From the NCBI GenBank assembly GCA_021030915.1, contig JAGEMR010000065.1, forward strand, positions 62,001 through 126,000: DNA of 64,000 bases, given 5' to 3'. Shown piece by piece: positions 31,515 through 44,459 of the stretch. Positions within the stretch are counted from its first letter, which is position 1; every line of letters starts with the position of its first letter. A program made the translations under genes and the position numbers. The notes under the pieces are model-generated. The model was not told the origin of the DNA. It ran no database searches and saw only the letters and a program-made list of their open reading frames with translations. Origin of the DNA: Astrothelium macrocarpum (lineage: Eukaryota; Ascomycota; Dothideomycetes; Trypetheliales; Trypetheliaceae).

Positions 31515-33931
31515 ATGGACTCTACGTCTGCTTCTGCTTCGTTGAGCGCACAGATTGAGCTGCAGCGAAAGTGGTTTCAGGAAGAACTAGCAAGGAGTAT
31601 ATTAATTCAATTTTGAAGTGCTCCATAAGAAGCTAATTTGACATGACAGGAGATGAAAATCTGTCTGGCCTAGTCAAAAGAAACGTTGAGCTGGAAGCCG
31701 CCTTACTCGAGAGCCGAAAGCTTGCAGACGAGAACGAACATCTGAAAGCGGAGCTGGATGCTTTCCAAAAGGGCCACCCTCAACCAAACCCACTTCCATC
31801 GCCAGCAGTGTTAGCCACAGCGGCATCTGGAGAGGTTGACGAACTAGATGCATTACTCGAGCATCGTTTTTCAGGAATTGAGGGAGGAGCTGACAAATCA
31901 GTCGAAACATTCTTGGACCTTGTGGGGAAACTCTCTAAACATTACCGCGATCTTAAGACGCAGAATGATCGTTACAAGACTGCTTACGAGCAGGTCACTG
32001 CGAAATACAGAGAACAGTTGTGTAAGTGGAAAAAGTGGCAAAAGCATTACGAAAAGATGGAAGCCCAAAGTTCTCTCAAGGGACCCGCGAAACCCAAGGC
32101 GACCGCGGTTGGAGATGCCTCTACCAAAACCGAACCCATCACTGAATCCACTCTGAATTCTCTCCTGCCTTTGCAGTACGGCAAAGACCACACAACGGCG
32201 GTTCAAACGGAAGAAAACTCTACGCACCCACCTCATTCACAAGACGCAATATCTTCAACCCAAGACACGGAGGAGGACACTTCACTCCAACACGCCGCTA
32301 AGACTGCGCGTTCCGCCGAGCCCGTGGATGAAGACGTGCCAGTCATCGTATCGGAAAGATCACTCAAGCGAAAAAGGCCAGGTTCAACTCAGAACCCTGA
32401 CGACAAAGGAATTTTTCGAGGCGATGAAGGCGGTGCAAACGCACCATTGCGAATCAAAGAAGAAAGCCCAGACTTAGACCTGCCTTCAAACATCGACCAA
32501 CGTTTGGAACGTTGTGATACTTTTGATCTTGAAGGTTTGGGTTCGCGAATTGTTACTCCTAAAAAGCACCAGCGATTTCACGAGCTTCTAGAACAAACAC
32601 AACGGGAATCCTTCCGACAGCGAGCTTTGGACGAGCTGCGCCAGGAGCGTTCGACGAGCGAACCAACCAATGCAACAGGAGAGTCGCACCAATTTCACCA
32701 TGTTCAACAACCTAATGCGATTAGCCTTACGGTGGATGGTAATCAATTGAATAAGGAGAACCAAGGCAAGACAGCGAGTCTCGAATTGACATCTGCACCG
32801 GCACCTAAAGAAGGGCAACATCCTCGCCACCCGGACCCAAATTCGACGGCTTCTGCCCGAAAGCCAAGAACAAATCTTCTTAGGCAAGGATCCTCGAGCT
32901 TTTGCGAGCGCAATGCAAAGGCCGTTGCTCTGGTGACAGAAGATGGTGAAGACGCCCCGGCTATCAGAAACAACCGGGGAGGAAATAGGATTCCGACAGT
33001 CAGAAAATTACAAAAGGCGCACCGAAGCAGCAGTGACACCGCAGATGAAAAGTATGGTCGGCTCCAAGCGTTGCTTGAGTCATCATCACCGGCTCGAATT
33101 CCACTGTCTGGACGAAAGTCTCGTCCTACAGACGATAAAATCCCTGCAGAAGTCCATACGTCCGAAGAACCACAGACAAACGTGCATTTCATCTATTCTG
33201 ATGAAGAGGGTCCCAAAATCGAGCAAGAAGGCACACAACAGCTGGTTGAGCCTGTCGATCGAAAACATCGGCATCGAAGGGACAGACCAATTGAAAGTTC
33301 CATTTCCAAGGAGAATTTAGTTCAGAAAGGTGCTCAAAGACGTAAGGCTCCGCCACCACAAGCAAAGACGCCTCTGCGACTACTTCCCACCTCTGCGTTG
33401 AAGCTTTCCGATTTTAAGCCAAACCCCGCTGCGAACCAAGGTCTAAATTTTGCCTATGGTGAAGTCGTTCGGGGTCGCGATGCGAAACGCTGTTTGCCAG
33501 GCTGTACCGATCCCAATTGCTGTGGAGGAACGTTTCGACGCCTCGCAGAAATTGGCGGTCTCCCAGATATGGAGCCTCCCCGTGGCTTATGGGATAGTTC
33601 GCCCACTGAAGACGACGATCCGGATACCCGGTTGCTCGCCAACTATCTTGGCATTGCGGCTGATGCGGTGAGTGAGCTTTCAGAGGAAGAGCGCAGGAAA
33701 GAGCTTATCTCCGCCCGCGCGGAGTTGTTTGCGAATCAGGTTGGCAAGCATCGGCAGCAGTGGAGGAGAGAGAGATCGCCACCTGGATACTGGAGCATGG
33801 GATTTCCGAGTACACAGACGCAAATGGAGGAAAGAGAGGAAGCAGAAAGAAGAGAAAGAGAGAAGATAGAAGAAAGAGCAAGGGAAGCGCGACGACAGGG
33901 AGGGAAATGGTTGTTCAGGGATGAGACCTGA
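31515..33931 (+). CDS. DNA end-resection factor CtIP/Ctp1/Sae2
   Basis: Activator of the Mre11-Rad50-Nbs1 endonuclease that starts resection of DNA double-strand breaks. Exons 31515-31596 and 31650-33931 join to 787 residues. The N-terminal coiled coil (IELQRKWFQEELAR through SKHYRDLKTQNDRYKTAYEQ, about 10-130) is the tetramerisation type. A long, polar, low-complexity middle contains many S/T-P and S/T-Q candidate kinase sites. The C-terminal Sae2/CtIP domain (about 600-760) has GRDAKRCLPGCTDPNCCGGT, with CxxC-like cysteines, and then KHRQQWRRERSPPGYWSMGF, the conserved HR...PPGYW motif needed for MRN activation. It ends in a glutamate/arginine-rich helix. The start is MDSTSASASLSAQ; the 53 nt intron (31597-31649) follows codon 27. 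Confidence 0.93.
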
Positions 33932-34863
33932 AGATGATAACGAACAGACAGCTGATTTGTAGTCGTACAATGACTGCGGTGTTGAGATGTTGTCTAGTCC
34001 GAGGGTTTTCGGCCGACAAGCCTCCCTCATTACGATTAAGCATACTCGGTGTACACCTTCAACTCACCGCCAGGTGGCTAGCGCTGTTGATCGTGAAAAT
34101 CGCATCAACGTGGGTAGTTCTCATGTACATACTAAGGCTAACTGAATACTTTCTTATACGCTGAATTGTGATAAACCTTTGCAAATCATACTCAATATGG
34201 CCCGTCATTGACTAATTTCTCTTGAAATCAATTTTCATATCCATTCAGATCTTATGAACACGAATCCAAAGGACACATCGATCTCAAGCTGGCCATCGGA
34301 TGCGCCTGGTGCGTGTGTGGAAGTCAACAGTCGCTCAGTCAAATGGACTGACCCTGGTGCGACATTTCTGGTGTCAGCGACTGCTGAAACTTGAAATTCT
34401 TCACAGCAGACGGAGATAGGGCGGCGGAGGAAGTGGAGTTGGCGGCTGAACTGAAGATATCCAATCGAAGCTCTAGTTCAAGCGAGGTGCTGACGGCAGA
34501 TAGGTGGAGTCTAAACCCAATTTATAGATCTCCGCCAATGCTAGATACTGGAGTGGAAAATATTTTGTAATCTTTCGAATATCTCCTGATTTCTCTGGAA
34601 AGACTTTGCAATGTCGTCGAAAAGAAAAAAGAAGCATGGGTGGGTAAGATGCGGTATGCATCTCCCTCAGAGGTAGTCGCATGGCGGCATTACGTCCCTA
34701 AATCCGACCAATGACTTCATATGATCTCATGCTAAAGTACCCAAGGTATTTAATGCGCGCCGTAACCCAGCGAAAATAGGGTAAATCGCTTGATAGTTTT
34801 CAACAATCGACCAATTACTCTTGTTTTTAATTGTAAAACGACTTTTGAGTCTTATTACTCGAA
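33932..34863. other. Intergenic between CtIP homologue and aldo-keto reductase
   Basis: 932 bp; 3' UTR of the CtIP gene and promoter of the reductase. AT-rich near 34,830-34,860. No supported frame. Confidence 0.45.
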
Positions 34864-36142
34864 ATGGCCTTTGCACCGCTCCCAGAACCCGAATCTCCCC
34901 TTGCGAAGCACCGCCCGCTGGCGCCTTCGGCTGGTGGTAAGTTCAACTTGAACAACACAAATTCTTGCAGAAGATACTTGGAAGCGATCTGATGCATATC
35001 CTAGTTCGTGTCTCTCCGCTTTGCCTTGGAGCAATGAACTTTGGAGACGCCTGGAAAGAGTTCATGGGTCCTTGCGACAAGAAGACCAGCTTCGAGATGC
35101 TCGATTACTTCTATGAGAACGGCGGCAATTTCATCGACACATCCAACAACTACCAGAACGAAGAGTCCGAGGAGTGGATTGGCGAATGGATGGAACAACG
35201 CGGTGTTCGCGATCAGATTATCCTCGCTACCAAGTACACAACGGATTTCAAGTCTGGCAAGCGCACCAAGAATTCCATTCACTCCAACTACACTGGCAAT
35301 TCTCACAAATCTTTGCACATCTCTCTTGAAGCCTCTCTCAAGAAACTCCGCACCGACTACATCGATGTTCTATACATGCACTGGTGGGACTTGACCTGCC
35401 CCATTGAAGAAGTTATGCAGAGTCTCAACCGCATGGTTCAAGCTGGCAAGGTCTTGTACCTCGGTGTGTCCGATACTCCTGCATACATTGTCAGTCGTGC
35501 AAATCAGTATGCGCGTGATCATGGTTTGAAGCAGTTTTGCGTATACCAAGGCCAGTGGAGTGCAGCAAAGAGGGACCTGGAGGCAGAAATCCTACCAATG
35601 TGTGAATTAGAAGGCATGGCGATTGCACCTTGGGGTGCATTGGGCGGCGGGAATTTCAAGACGGAAGAACAACGAAAGCAGCCCGGAAGGAACTTTGCAG
35701 GTTTCGGTCCAACAGAAGTCGACGTCAAGGTGAGCTTCTACAGTATTTCCTTGGCCGAACATACGCTTACAGCGCTTAGGTCTCAAAGGTCCTTGAGAAA
35801 ATCGGTAAGAACCACGGAAATGTGCACATGACATCCATTGCTCTTGCATACGTTATGCATGCCGCGCCAGATGTCTATCCCATTGTTGGCGGTCGCAACA
35901 TCAATCAACTCAAGGGCAATATCGAGGCGCTTAAGATTCGCCTTTCGGACGAGGAGCTCGAAGAGATTGAACAAGCATACGGATGGAAGTTCCCCTTCCC
36001 CTGGAGCTTCATCCAGGGCACGCAGAAAAACGCCCACAGGAGAACTACGCCATCCGACAATTTTATCACGCGAAGTGCGGTATATCTCGAGACGCCAGCA
36101 AAGAGACAGCCAGTGCTGCCTAGTGCATCAGATACGAGGTAG
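34864..36142 (+). CDS. Aldo-keto reductase (aryl-alcohol dehydrogenase / norsolorinic acid reductase-like)
   Basis: NADPH-dependent aldo-keto reductase with a TIM-barrel fold. Exons 34864-34936, 35005-35729 and 35780-36142 join to 386 residues. The catalytic tetrad is visible: D and Y in GGNFIDTSNNYQNEESEEW (about 65-83), K in ILATKYTTDF (about 98) and H in VLYMHWWDL (about 138). The C-terminal cofactor site is YPIVGGRNINQLKGNI. It is close to the AAD/NorB branch (family AKR9) by its MNFGDAWKEFMG and GKVLYLGVSDTPAYIVS segments. No other biosynthetic genes surround it, so general aldehyde or xenobiotic reduction is more likely than a pathway role. The start MAFAPLPEPESPLAKHRPLAP is typical of the group. 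Confidence 0.92.
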
Positions 36143-39100
36143 ATACCGTGTTCAGATCCCATTTCGATCGACGCAAGATCGTGGCACTCGATAATATCGA
36201 TGGCAGCGTGTCGTTGTCGTCAGCTGCATCAAAAGAGGAATACGCGAGAGTGGTCGTTAGCAAGAGTAGTTAGAAGAATGGCAAAGTGAAGATTCGCATG
36301 TTGTCCAATGTCAATCAGTGTGCTAAAAATTGCTACCATGATTTGTCCAAATAGATTGTGCATTTGCATGAGCGTTAGTGCAGAACTGCAGATCAGGGAC
36401 CGTGACAGGAAGAATCCCAGACGTGACACGTGATTGGTGACTGAGCCCCCTTACCTAATCCACTAGCCGATGCAGCCACATCCACCAACGGCGGAGCCGG
36501 ACACACGAGCATCTCGGCCAAAGCGGAGGAGAAAGTTCAGCCCTGGCAGAACAGGAAATGGAGAGCAATCTCAAATAGAGTTTTGAAACATATAACTGCC
36601 TACGCCCGTAACCTACGCCACTGTCGATCAAGCCTGCCCAACGCTACCAGCCTACCGCGCCTGCAGACGCACGCAAGCGCGAACAAGGGACGGCTCGTCG
36701 TAGCTGCACCGAGGCCAGGAACAGGTAAGAAGGATCATGGAAAAATTACTTCCGGACGTGTGTGTGGTGGGGAACAGGAAGTCAAAGCACATGCCATTAC
36801 TCTATGCAGCATCATTACCAACTCCCGTCGTCGCAACTTTTACTAATTCGGAAAGCCTTCCACTCCATTCCCAAAGATGGACATGTCTCCGCTACGCACG
36901 AGAAGAAGCAAATAGGTGAAAAATTGCCAAAAAAATATAGGATAAGCATTCTCCCCCAACTGCCGAAGTGGCCGCGCGTAGCGAACAACAAAATATTCGA
37001 GCGGGCTGGGTGGCCTGATACCCTATGACAATAACAAATTCTAGAACCGAGATCGAATATCATTGCAATTGAAGCTTCATCTCCGTGCCTGCATGTTCAG
37101 CTTCAACATGGGGGGGGTGGTGTGTGCTAATTCCTTCTAGCCCTATAGTGCAATTTAGCAAGTTTACGAGGACCAGCGTCTCCAGAACTCTGGAAAACCA
37201 AAACATGGATTGCCAATTTATCCAGTCTCCCTGCACGCAGAAAGCGACAATGCCGCTTGACATGGTGTATACCACTAATCCTGAACCTGCGCCTGTGCCT
37301 CATCGAGGCATACATGTGAAAGACGCACCATCATCTGTCGTTTATGCGATGATATCACTCGGCTTGAGCCGGCTCCGTGACTGAGGTTCGAAAATGTCAT
37401 GCCACTCTCTCAGGAACACTTATCACGTGGGGAAGTTAGAGAGAGTCACATGGGCGGTCCCTGTAGATGCACTTCATCGTACGATTGTTGTTGTTCGAGG
37501 CACCGGTGGAAGAGCGGTGACTAAAGTGAAGAACGGTGAATTTTCGGCGTCTTTGGTTCAACGGCTCGCAAAGATAGTGCGTCCGTTTCCCTTGTCCCTT
37601 TCGATGAACAGTGAAATCTCCATGTGGCTCAGTAGCACGTTCGAATTGTTTTCTAATTTCACTTCAGGCGACCATGTATGCTTTCATCTTTTTTTTTTTT
37701 TCATGAGTACTTCCGGTCAAAAGAGTCTTTGTAGGGTGACATTTGCGTACTGTCAATACGAATAATCATTGCTTAAGACTATAATCTTTCTACACGGGTT
37801 TCTGTGATTGAGGGACACAAGGTAATTTCATGAAACCGGAAAAGAATTCATCCTGGTTGCGAGCATTCTCGAGGGCCATGCTTGAGAACAAGGCTTCGAG
37901 GAGATTATCCTGAGGTCAGTGATCTACTGTTGAAGGGGAATCGTGAATGACCGTCCCATGCCAAGTCTGAAGCCAATTCAATCTATCTCGACTCGTGGTC
38001 CTATTACGGCATCATCGATAATATGGATAACGATAGGAGGGCATAGCTCAAAACTTACCTAATGGCACTAGTCAAGTAGCTTCAGGGCCTGTATGTTAGC
38101 TTTTCGGACTGGCTTGACAACCAACTTTTCCATCTCTTCCAAATCACGTCCTGTATTTTGATTGTGTATAGCGTCTCGTATCTGCACCATTGAAGTGATC
38201 ACTGCCTAGATTCATTCGACGTGAAACTCACTAAACTTTGGAACCTTTGCTCGTAGACTTTTCTTCCCCGCGAAAGGATCGGAAACACTGAACAAGAGAC
38301 TTAGGGTTTTGGAAAATCACCGTAGCCTTGCCCCTGAAAGAACCGAACTAGATGTATCCGGCAGAGATTGACAATGCAGTAGTTCGCAATATGACAATGC
38401 CTAAATATCCAAGCACAATTGCATCCTGGTTTTGATAAGAGCACATGGTGGGCGCTAAGAATACGAGAGCAGACGCCGTTAAAGGGGAAATTTTGAAATG
38501 GTCTATGCTTGCTAGGTACACACAGGTTCAGTAAAGTACAACTCCAAATTGGAAGGAGCGACGACTGATCGCCAGATCTCAACGCTCTCAGAGCTGTAAG
38601 ATATTTGAAAGACCGTAAGAAAGGAATCGCTTGCAATACGCCTATCATGCAATAGAATCGAAAGTACCGTTCCTATCCAAACCGCTGTAGAACGAATGTC
38701 CTAGCTCTGAAATGCAAGGCACATGAAATGAATGCAAATCATGTCCTGGTACAGTAACTGTAATCCCTGTTCCTCCAGCGAGACTTGGCTTTTCAACGGT
38801 CTCGAGCTCTGCTCGAGAAAAGTGACATAAAAAGCAAACGCAAATATTGCAAAAGCAAAGCAACGCTCACAATGTCCGACTCTGAATAAAGCGTAAATAA
38901 ACACAAAGCGATAGACACAGCTGAGAAAGCAGGGATATTATCCAACAAGCTTGAGATACATGGGAATGGAAAATTAGGAGACAAAAGAATCCAAAACGTA
39001 TACAGAATATAATGAAAAGTACACTGTGCCGTTCCGTTTTCTCCGACCACTCAAACATTCCTGGGTTTCCCTATTTCCATCATCACGCATCAAGCAAAGG

Positions 39101-39259
39101 TATTACCAAAGAACCACCATGGCGACCAGCCAAATCATCATGTTGCAGTCGTCGTCGTCATTGCCGCGTATGTATTCTGAGGTTCCACAGATTGCGAAAC
39201 ATATATGCAAACGGCCGTGAAAAATAGCGGTGAATCATGTTTTCACTTTAGTCGATCTA
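36143..39259. other. Long intergenic region downstream of the aldo-keto reductase
   Basis: 3.1 kb without a supported gene. Short frames occur on both strands (e.g. 38301-38648 minus, 115 residues), but none shows family motifs or the codon use of neighbours. A run of 13 T lies at 37689-37701. No terminal repeats or target-site duplications were seen by eye. It could hold a non-coding RNA or a lineage-specific gene with many introns; I cannot support either. Confidence 0.35.
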
Positions 39260-40736
39260 TTAGTGCTTCGACTTGTTCTCTTCTCCACCACTACTGTCTG
39301 GCGTATGCAGCCTTTTGAAAGGTCTGCTGTCTTCGTATTCTTGCATGCAGCTGGAATGCATATGGCCATCAGAAACGCTGTACGGGCGCTTTAATTGTGG
39401 TCTAGGTTCAGTTGGAACAAATTGCTGGTTCCAGGCCAAGTGAGGAGATTCATTCGGCAGTATTTTGACGCTCTCTGCTCGACGCCGCGTACCTGATATG
39501 GCGTAGCTATTTCGCCGGCTGTGTGATGGCGTCAATGCTGGCATCGTGCTTGGCGGTGAGGCAAGCGGTGAAGGCCCCGCACTGGAAGGATATCCCGAGC
39601 AATTCGAAGGCATGACTGGAACCGAAGCTGATGACGAGTTCTGTGGAATGGAAGATACCGACGTGGAGATATTCGACAATTGGAAGATGGGAACATTGGC
39701 TCGGGCTGCCATTTCATGCTCGCCTAACTGCCAGTGCATGGCTTCGGCGGCTCGATACGGCATACAAAGCTCTTTGGCAACCTTTTCCCACATCTCCTTC
39801 TTGAATCTGTAGAAGTTTCAGTTTTCTGAGTAAGGCAATTGACTTGTTTTGATGTGATTGGTGGATAGCATGGGTCTGTGTCTCAAGAACCCAGAAGAAC
39901 CCCAGAACCAGCCGAGGGAGAAATTTGAGGGGAATGAACAAAAAACTAATATGCAGAAGATTCATAATATTAAAGTAGAATGATCAGACATACCTCTCAT
40001 AAAGTCTAGCCAATTTGTTCTTCTTCTCTTCGTCCCATTCAGATCGCCTCTCGATGTAATTCTGGTAGCGCAACCTGCAGCTAATCGCGCTCCTACCAGA
40101 AAGTCGCTTTGAGATATCCTCCCACTTCATGCCATTTCCGCGAAGTTGGACGTTTAGCGCATCTTCCTCAGGAGTCCATTTGGTTTGCTTCTTTGCAGGT
40201 GACACGTCGCTAGAAACGGAGCGCTTGTGCGTAGCATTAGCCAGAGCAGCAGCGACTACAGGACCCAATGACGATGTTGACGAGGAGTGCCTGTGGTGCA
40301 TATGAGAAAGGCCGTTTGCAATGGCAGGTCCAGCCTGAGATTGTTGTTGTTGAGAGTGTTGGCCATTTTCTCCAAAGTGTACTGCATAATCGGAGCCAGC
40401 AATGGATGTAGGAGTGGCATACGCACAAGTACCTCCATTGCCGTTGAAAGTTCTATATGCCTTTACGCTGGCGGGTGAGGAAGAACGAGACTTGACACTT
40501 AAATCCCCAGGCGACGAGGCCGGAGGGCGAGAGTCGAGAAGCAATGAGATATCCAGTTTGGCGGTGTTGCTGGAGTGAACTCCAGATGTTTGGTTAAGAA
40601 TAATAGATTTCCTTTTTATTTTTTTCAGAAGCAGAATTCTCCTCTTTTCTTTCTTTTCGGGATTCGCGAGAGCAAAAGGCCGACCAGTTCGAGTAATATG
40701 TTCACAAAAGAAACAGGAACTTAGACGGTAATGCAA
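39260..40736 (-). CDS. Myb/SANT-domain transcription regulator
   Basis: Two exons (40736-39994, 39806-39260) join to 429 residues. Two Myb-like repeats are present. The first is TKWTPEEDALNVQLRGNGMKWEDISKRLSGRSAISCRLRYQNYI (about 185-228; spaced W-W, then a third-helix position), read in short pieces: WTPEEDALNV, KWEDISKRL, CRLRYQNYI. The second starts SEWDEEKKNKLARLYERFKK and crosses the intron into MWEKVAKELCMPYRAAEAMHW. Serine/proline-rich flanks are consistent with a transcription factor. Target genes are unknown. The first 50 residues are basic and low-complexity, and an acceptor-like site (TTCACTCCAG) near 40,570 could mean the true start lies in an upstream exon. Long intergenic stretches flank both sides, as is common for developmental regulators. 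Confidence 0.8.
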
Positions 40737-43457
40737 GATCCCGTACTAAAAACAGCAAGGTCACAGTCTAGCGTCACGGATACTAGAGATGTTTCTTTCT
40801 GGTTCTCGTTTATGCGCTTGAGAAGCTAACGGCTCACACACCCAAATTCGAGATTGCCAAATCGTGGAGCTTTCTTTGCCTCGGTCAGATATCCATGCAA
40901 GCACAAAGAGGAAACGTTGTGCAGCTGCTTGTTTCCAGAAAGGTGATGAGGCTCGAGACGAAACTTGGTGTGTTTTGAAGCGATTGGAAATGGCGTCACA
41001 AGGACGGTAGGGGATCCGAAGGGAGGGTTTAATACGGCAAGGCCGAGAGGGTTCTGATGAGACGACGAAGGATATAGGGAAAAGTATATTGGAATCATGT
41101 GGAAGAGGTGGACCTACTTTTGATGTAATAAGGCTGGGCTGTCAGCTCTTAGTGGGATGATCAATGCAGGAAACAGGACAGCTCGAATCTGACCCTGGCA
41201 AGAGATGGAAAGAGATAGCGCAGCAGAGGTACGGTAGTCCATTTGCCAATCGAGCGACGGAAATGGCTCAGACTGGGCATGGGGCATCGATTCAAGACGC
41301 AAGAGACATGTTTGAGATAGTGGTCAACGCAGGTGATTGAGCGAACGGAGCTTTCCCGCGGTGCATCTGCACCAAACAGGTGGATAGCACCGGCTCACGC
41401 CATGGGGTCATGCTGAACATTTGGGCTTGCCAACCAGGATAATCTCAAGTTACAAAGGGATGCGGCTGGTCGGGATACCGAGTAGTGGTCGATCAAGCAA
41501 GCAGGCAAAGTTTAGTGCCTTCAAATCAAGACCCTTGACCTAGCCTTAACTTAGAATGACGTTCTTGCTGCAGCTTTAACAACGTCCATACATGTTCCGG
41601 AAGCTTTGGCGATGATTGCTGCCCAAAGGGGGGCCACGCTGGTATTGCCACCGGCCAGAGTGCGCTGTCAGTCTTTCCCAAAAAAAGTCAGCGGTGAGAA
41701 TGTTTTCGTGCTCAATCGAGCGGACCAGAGCCCGATGCAAATGGGATGAACTGGCAAACGTTGATCTACAGGGTAGTGGGTCTGCCATCTGCGAGATTCA
41801 AGCGCCGTAGATAGATGCGGTAGTTTCCAGCAAGGTCTGCCCGACCACAGGTCACTGTGCTGTCTCGTAATGGCAACCAAGAAGCGGCGTGCATAATGGC
41901 GGTGAAACCGCGGCATAACGAACTATCGACTCGTTGAAAGGATGGGAGGAAGTAGTCGAGCTAGCCTGCTCAGACTGTGTACCAGGAAATCAACCCATTT
42001 TGGAGAACACCTCCGTGGACTATCAAGAGCACAGCTCAACAGATCCCTGACTCCACGTTGTGATGGGTGCGCTAAGATGTCAAATCTTGGAGCATGCTAG
42101 GAGCCTCAGGCGTGTCAGAGCTCTCTTGGGGTGAGCTATAGGCCTCAAGAAGGTTCAGAAGCTGTTCCAGCAGGGGCCCCGCAACGGGACGAGAATCAAT
42201 GAGCTTGCCGAATCATCATCTCGTGTCCGGAAGCGCGTCAGAACTGCATAATGGTAGGCTAAAAGATAGTGACGACCCAAATACGATAGAAAACGCCGCT
42301 TGACGCGGATCCAATTACTGTGTCGGTCCAGCACAGCTAAGAGGAACAAAAGTGGGCGCCCGCAGCCGATGGGACCATCTACCCGCGGTGCATTTCTGGG
42401 CTGCGTCCCTGTCATCGCGACATCCATTATTCAATGTGTTTCGCCGCCTGGTCCATGCAGTCCGGCACATTGACCGAGCAGGGAATCCCTAAGGGGCCGG
42501 CTTAGGGTTCGTCCATTCCAACCTTGCCAAGCTCAGACTGGCTGATGAACGTACTGAGAAAACAAGCCATTTCGTTTGACTGTTTGCGCATAAATAATAT
42601 TCAGCATTAAATAACGCCAATGGTGGCTCATGAAGAGACAGGATGAGCCTGTTCACCACACGAGACGTCAGTGCCTCATTACAGTGGCTGACCAAACAAA
42701 CGACACAGGGCTGGAACTCCAAGGTGTCAAGAACGTTTGGAGAGCACCTTTGGAGAGCCGAGGTTGGCTCACGGCACAATTCAAACCGTGAGCACAGATC
42801 GGATTGAACGCTCTTTGACATGTTTCGTCTGTCCTCACACTGTTCATCATGTGCAAGGAGAGGCTTGTTGCAGCTGCTGCTGTGCGAAAAGCATCCACGT
42901 CACACCTTATCACATTTAAGAGGTGCCAGAAGGCAAGATTCGCTGCGAGCTAGTTTTGCCAAGACCTATTTAGCCAGCTCGCCTTTTTTCGAAGAGGGGC
43001 TAATTGTCGTTCCCGGTTCTACTTACGTGAGAATGCAAATTACTCAATGTAGTTATTTTGCTGCCAAAGACCTTCAAATAGAGTTTACTGGTCATGTCAG
43101 TTGGATTAGCGACAGCACGGAGTATTTCTCATTCCTGTTTAGTGCCGGCGTTAGCATCCAAACGAGGCTGATCAAGTCAGCATCGACACGAATACCGGAA
43201 TCTGCAAATCGAGCATCATTCGGGTCCGCCCGAATCAGATCGAGTTTCTTTCCTCATCTGTAAGGCTTTACCCCAGATACCTAGTGCCACTTTCCCGCGG
43301 GCCAGCCAAGCCTCACTCGCCAAAGTGCCCCAACGACGAAGAATCCACCATTCATGTGCATCCGCATGATTACCACGAGCCGGTCGATCCTGCAGCAGTC
43401 TCAGCCTCTTCGCGAAATCCAGGCCGGCATCAATCTTGGCCAAAACAAGTATCGTCA
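40737..43457. promoter_or_regulatory. Long divergent region between the Myb regulator and tubulin cofactor B
   Basis: 2.7 kb. Contains short unconvincing frames, e.g. 40826-41098 minus (90 residues) and 42820-43263 plus (147 residues). It probably includes a long 5' leader or regulatory region of the Myb gene, and possibly a 5' exon of it. No tRNA or mobile-element signature seen. Confidence 0.4.
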
Positions 43458-44459
43458 ATGTCGCATCGAACCACTGTGGACGTGCCGCTGCTGGTTCGTT
43501 CCGAGAACTCATCCTCAGAACGTCGCGTTTCACCATTGTGGACTATCCATCAATTCAAGTCTCGACTAGAGCCTATTACCGGCATTCCAACGTCATTTCA
43601 GAGGTTGACCTTGGGCTCCGGATCTGGACGGGTACTGGAGGTCGATGATGAGGAGGTTTCGACTTTGGAAGCCTGGGCACTTCGGCCGTATTCTGAGATC
43701 TATGTATGTTCCTCTACTTTTGATCTTCCCGTACTATGTCGATCTTAAAATCGAATCGGATGAGAAAGCCGATATTATGTCATTTCCGCATTTCAACCTC
43801 GAACGCTTGTCCATGAGGCTCAAGCCTCCGAAATGAGAGGCTGATTCTCACGTGCCTCCACGTGTGTTTAGCTGCCTCGACACATATACTAGGCTGGAGC
43901 AGCGCAAGCCATTTTTACGCCTTTGGCTGAGAACCTTCTGAGAGCCTTGAGTAATGCTCATCTCGGAAACTAGGTGCATGACACACGTCCCATTTCAGCC
44001 CGTACCAACTTTAATGATCTGGAATCTATCAAAAAGTATGAAATGCCGACAGAAGAATACGAGGCGCGTTCTGACAGCGTTTTGGCATGGAAAAAATCAC
44101 AGAAGCTTGGCCGTTTCGACCCTAACGCCATGAGTGTAGAAGACCAGAAAATCCAGATACTTCAGGAAGAGGTCGCTGAGAGGGGAATATCGACTGGGAA
44201 ACGCTGCCGTCTATTATCATCAACGGACGATCGACGTGGGGCCGTTAGCTATATTGGCGATGTCGCCCAGATTCCTGGTGTCGGTACCTGGATAGGGGTC
44301 ACTCTTGATGAACCTACTGGCAAAAACGACGGCTCCATTGGAGGCCAACGCTACTTTGACTGTAAGCAAAACTATGGCGTTTTTGTTCGGCCCGAGCGCA
44401 TCGAGATTGGTGATTTCCCACCAGAAGATTTTGATGAGGAGATGATGGAGGAAATTTGA
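43458..44459 (+). CDS. Tubulin-folding cofactor B (Alf1/TBCB)
   Basis: Tubulin chaperone that binds alpha-tubulin and hands it on to cofactor E. Exons 43458-43703 and 43974-44459 (270 nt intron) join to 243 residues. The N-terminal ubiquitin-like domain includes DVPLLVRSENSSSERRVSP and FQRLTLGSGSGRVLEVDDEE. A coiled linker follows (QKIQILQEEVAERGIS). The C-terminal CAP-Gly domain (about 165-235) has GVGTWIGVTLDEPTGKNDG and GQRYFDCKQNYGVFVRPERI. The protein ends in EEMMEEI, resembling the acidic masking tail of TBCB. The start at 43458 is chosen over an in-frame upstream methionine at 43284, because family similarity begins just after MSHRTTVDVP. Confidence 0.93.

Noticed and set aside
34864..36142. 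Secondary-metabolite cluster signalled by the NorB-like reductase
   Set aside because: No polyketide synthase, peptide synthetase, P450, transporter or pathway regulator adjoins it.
37689..37701. Poly-T run as a retroelement tail
   Set aside because: Only 13 bases, with no adjoining element or target-site duplication visible.
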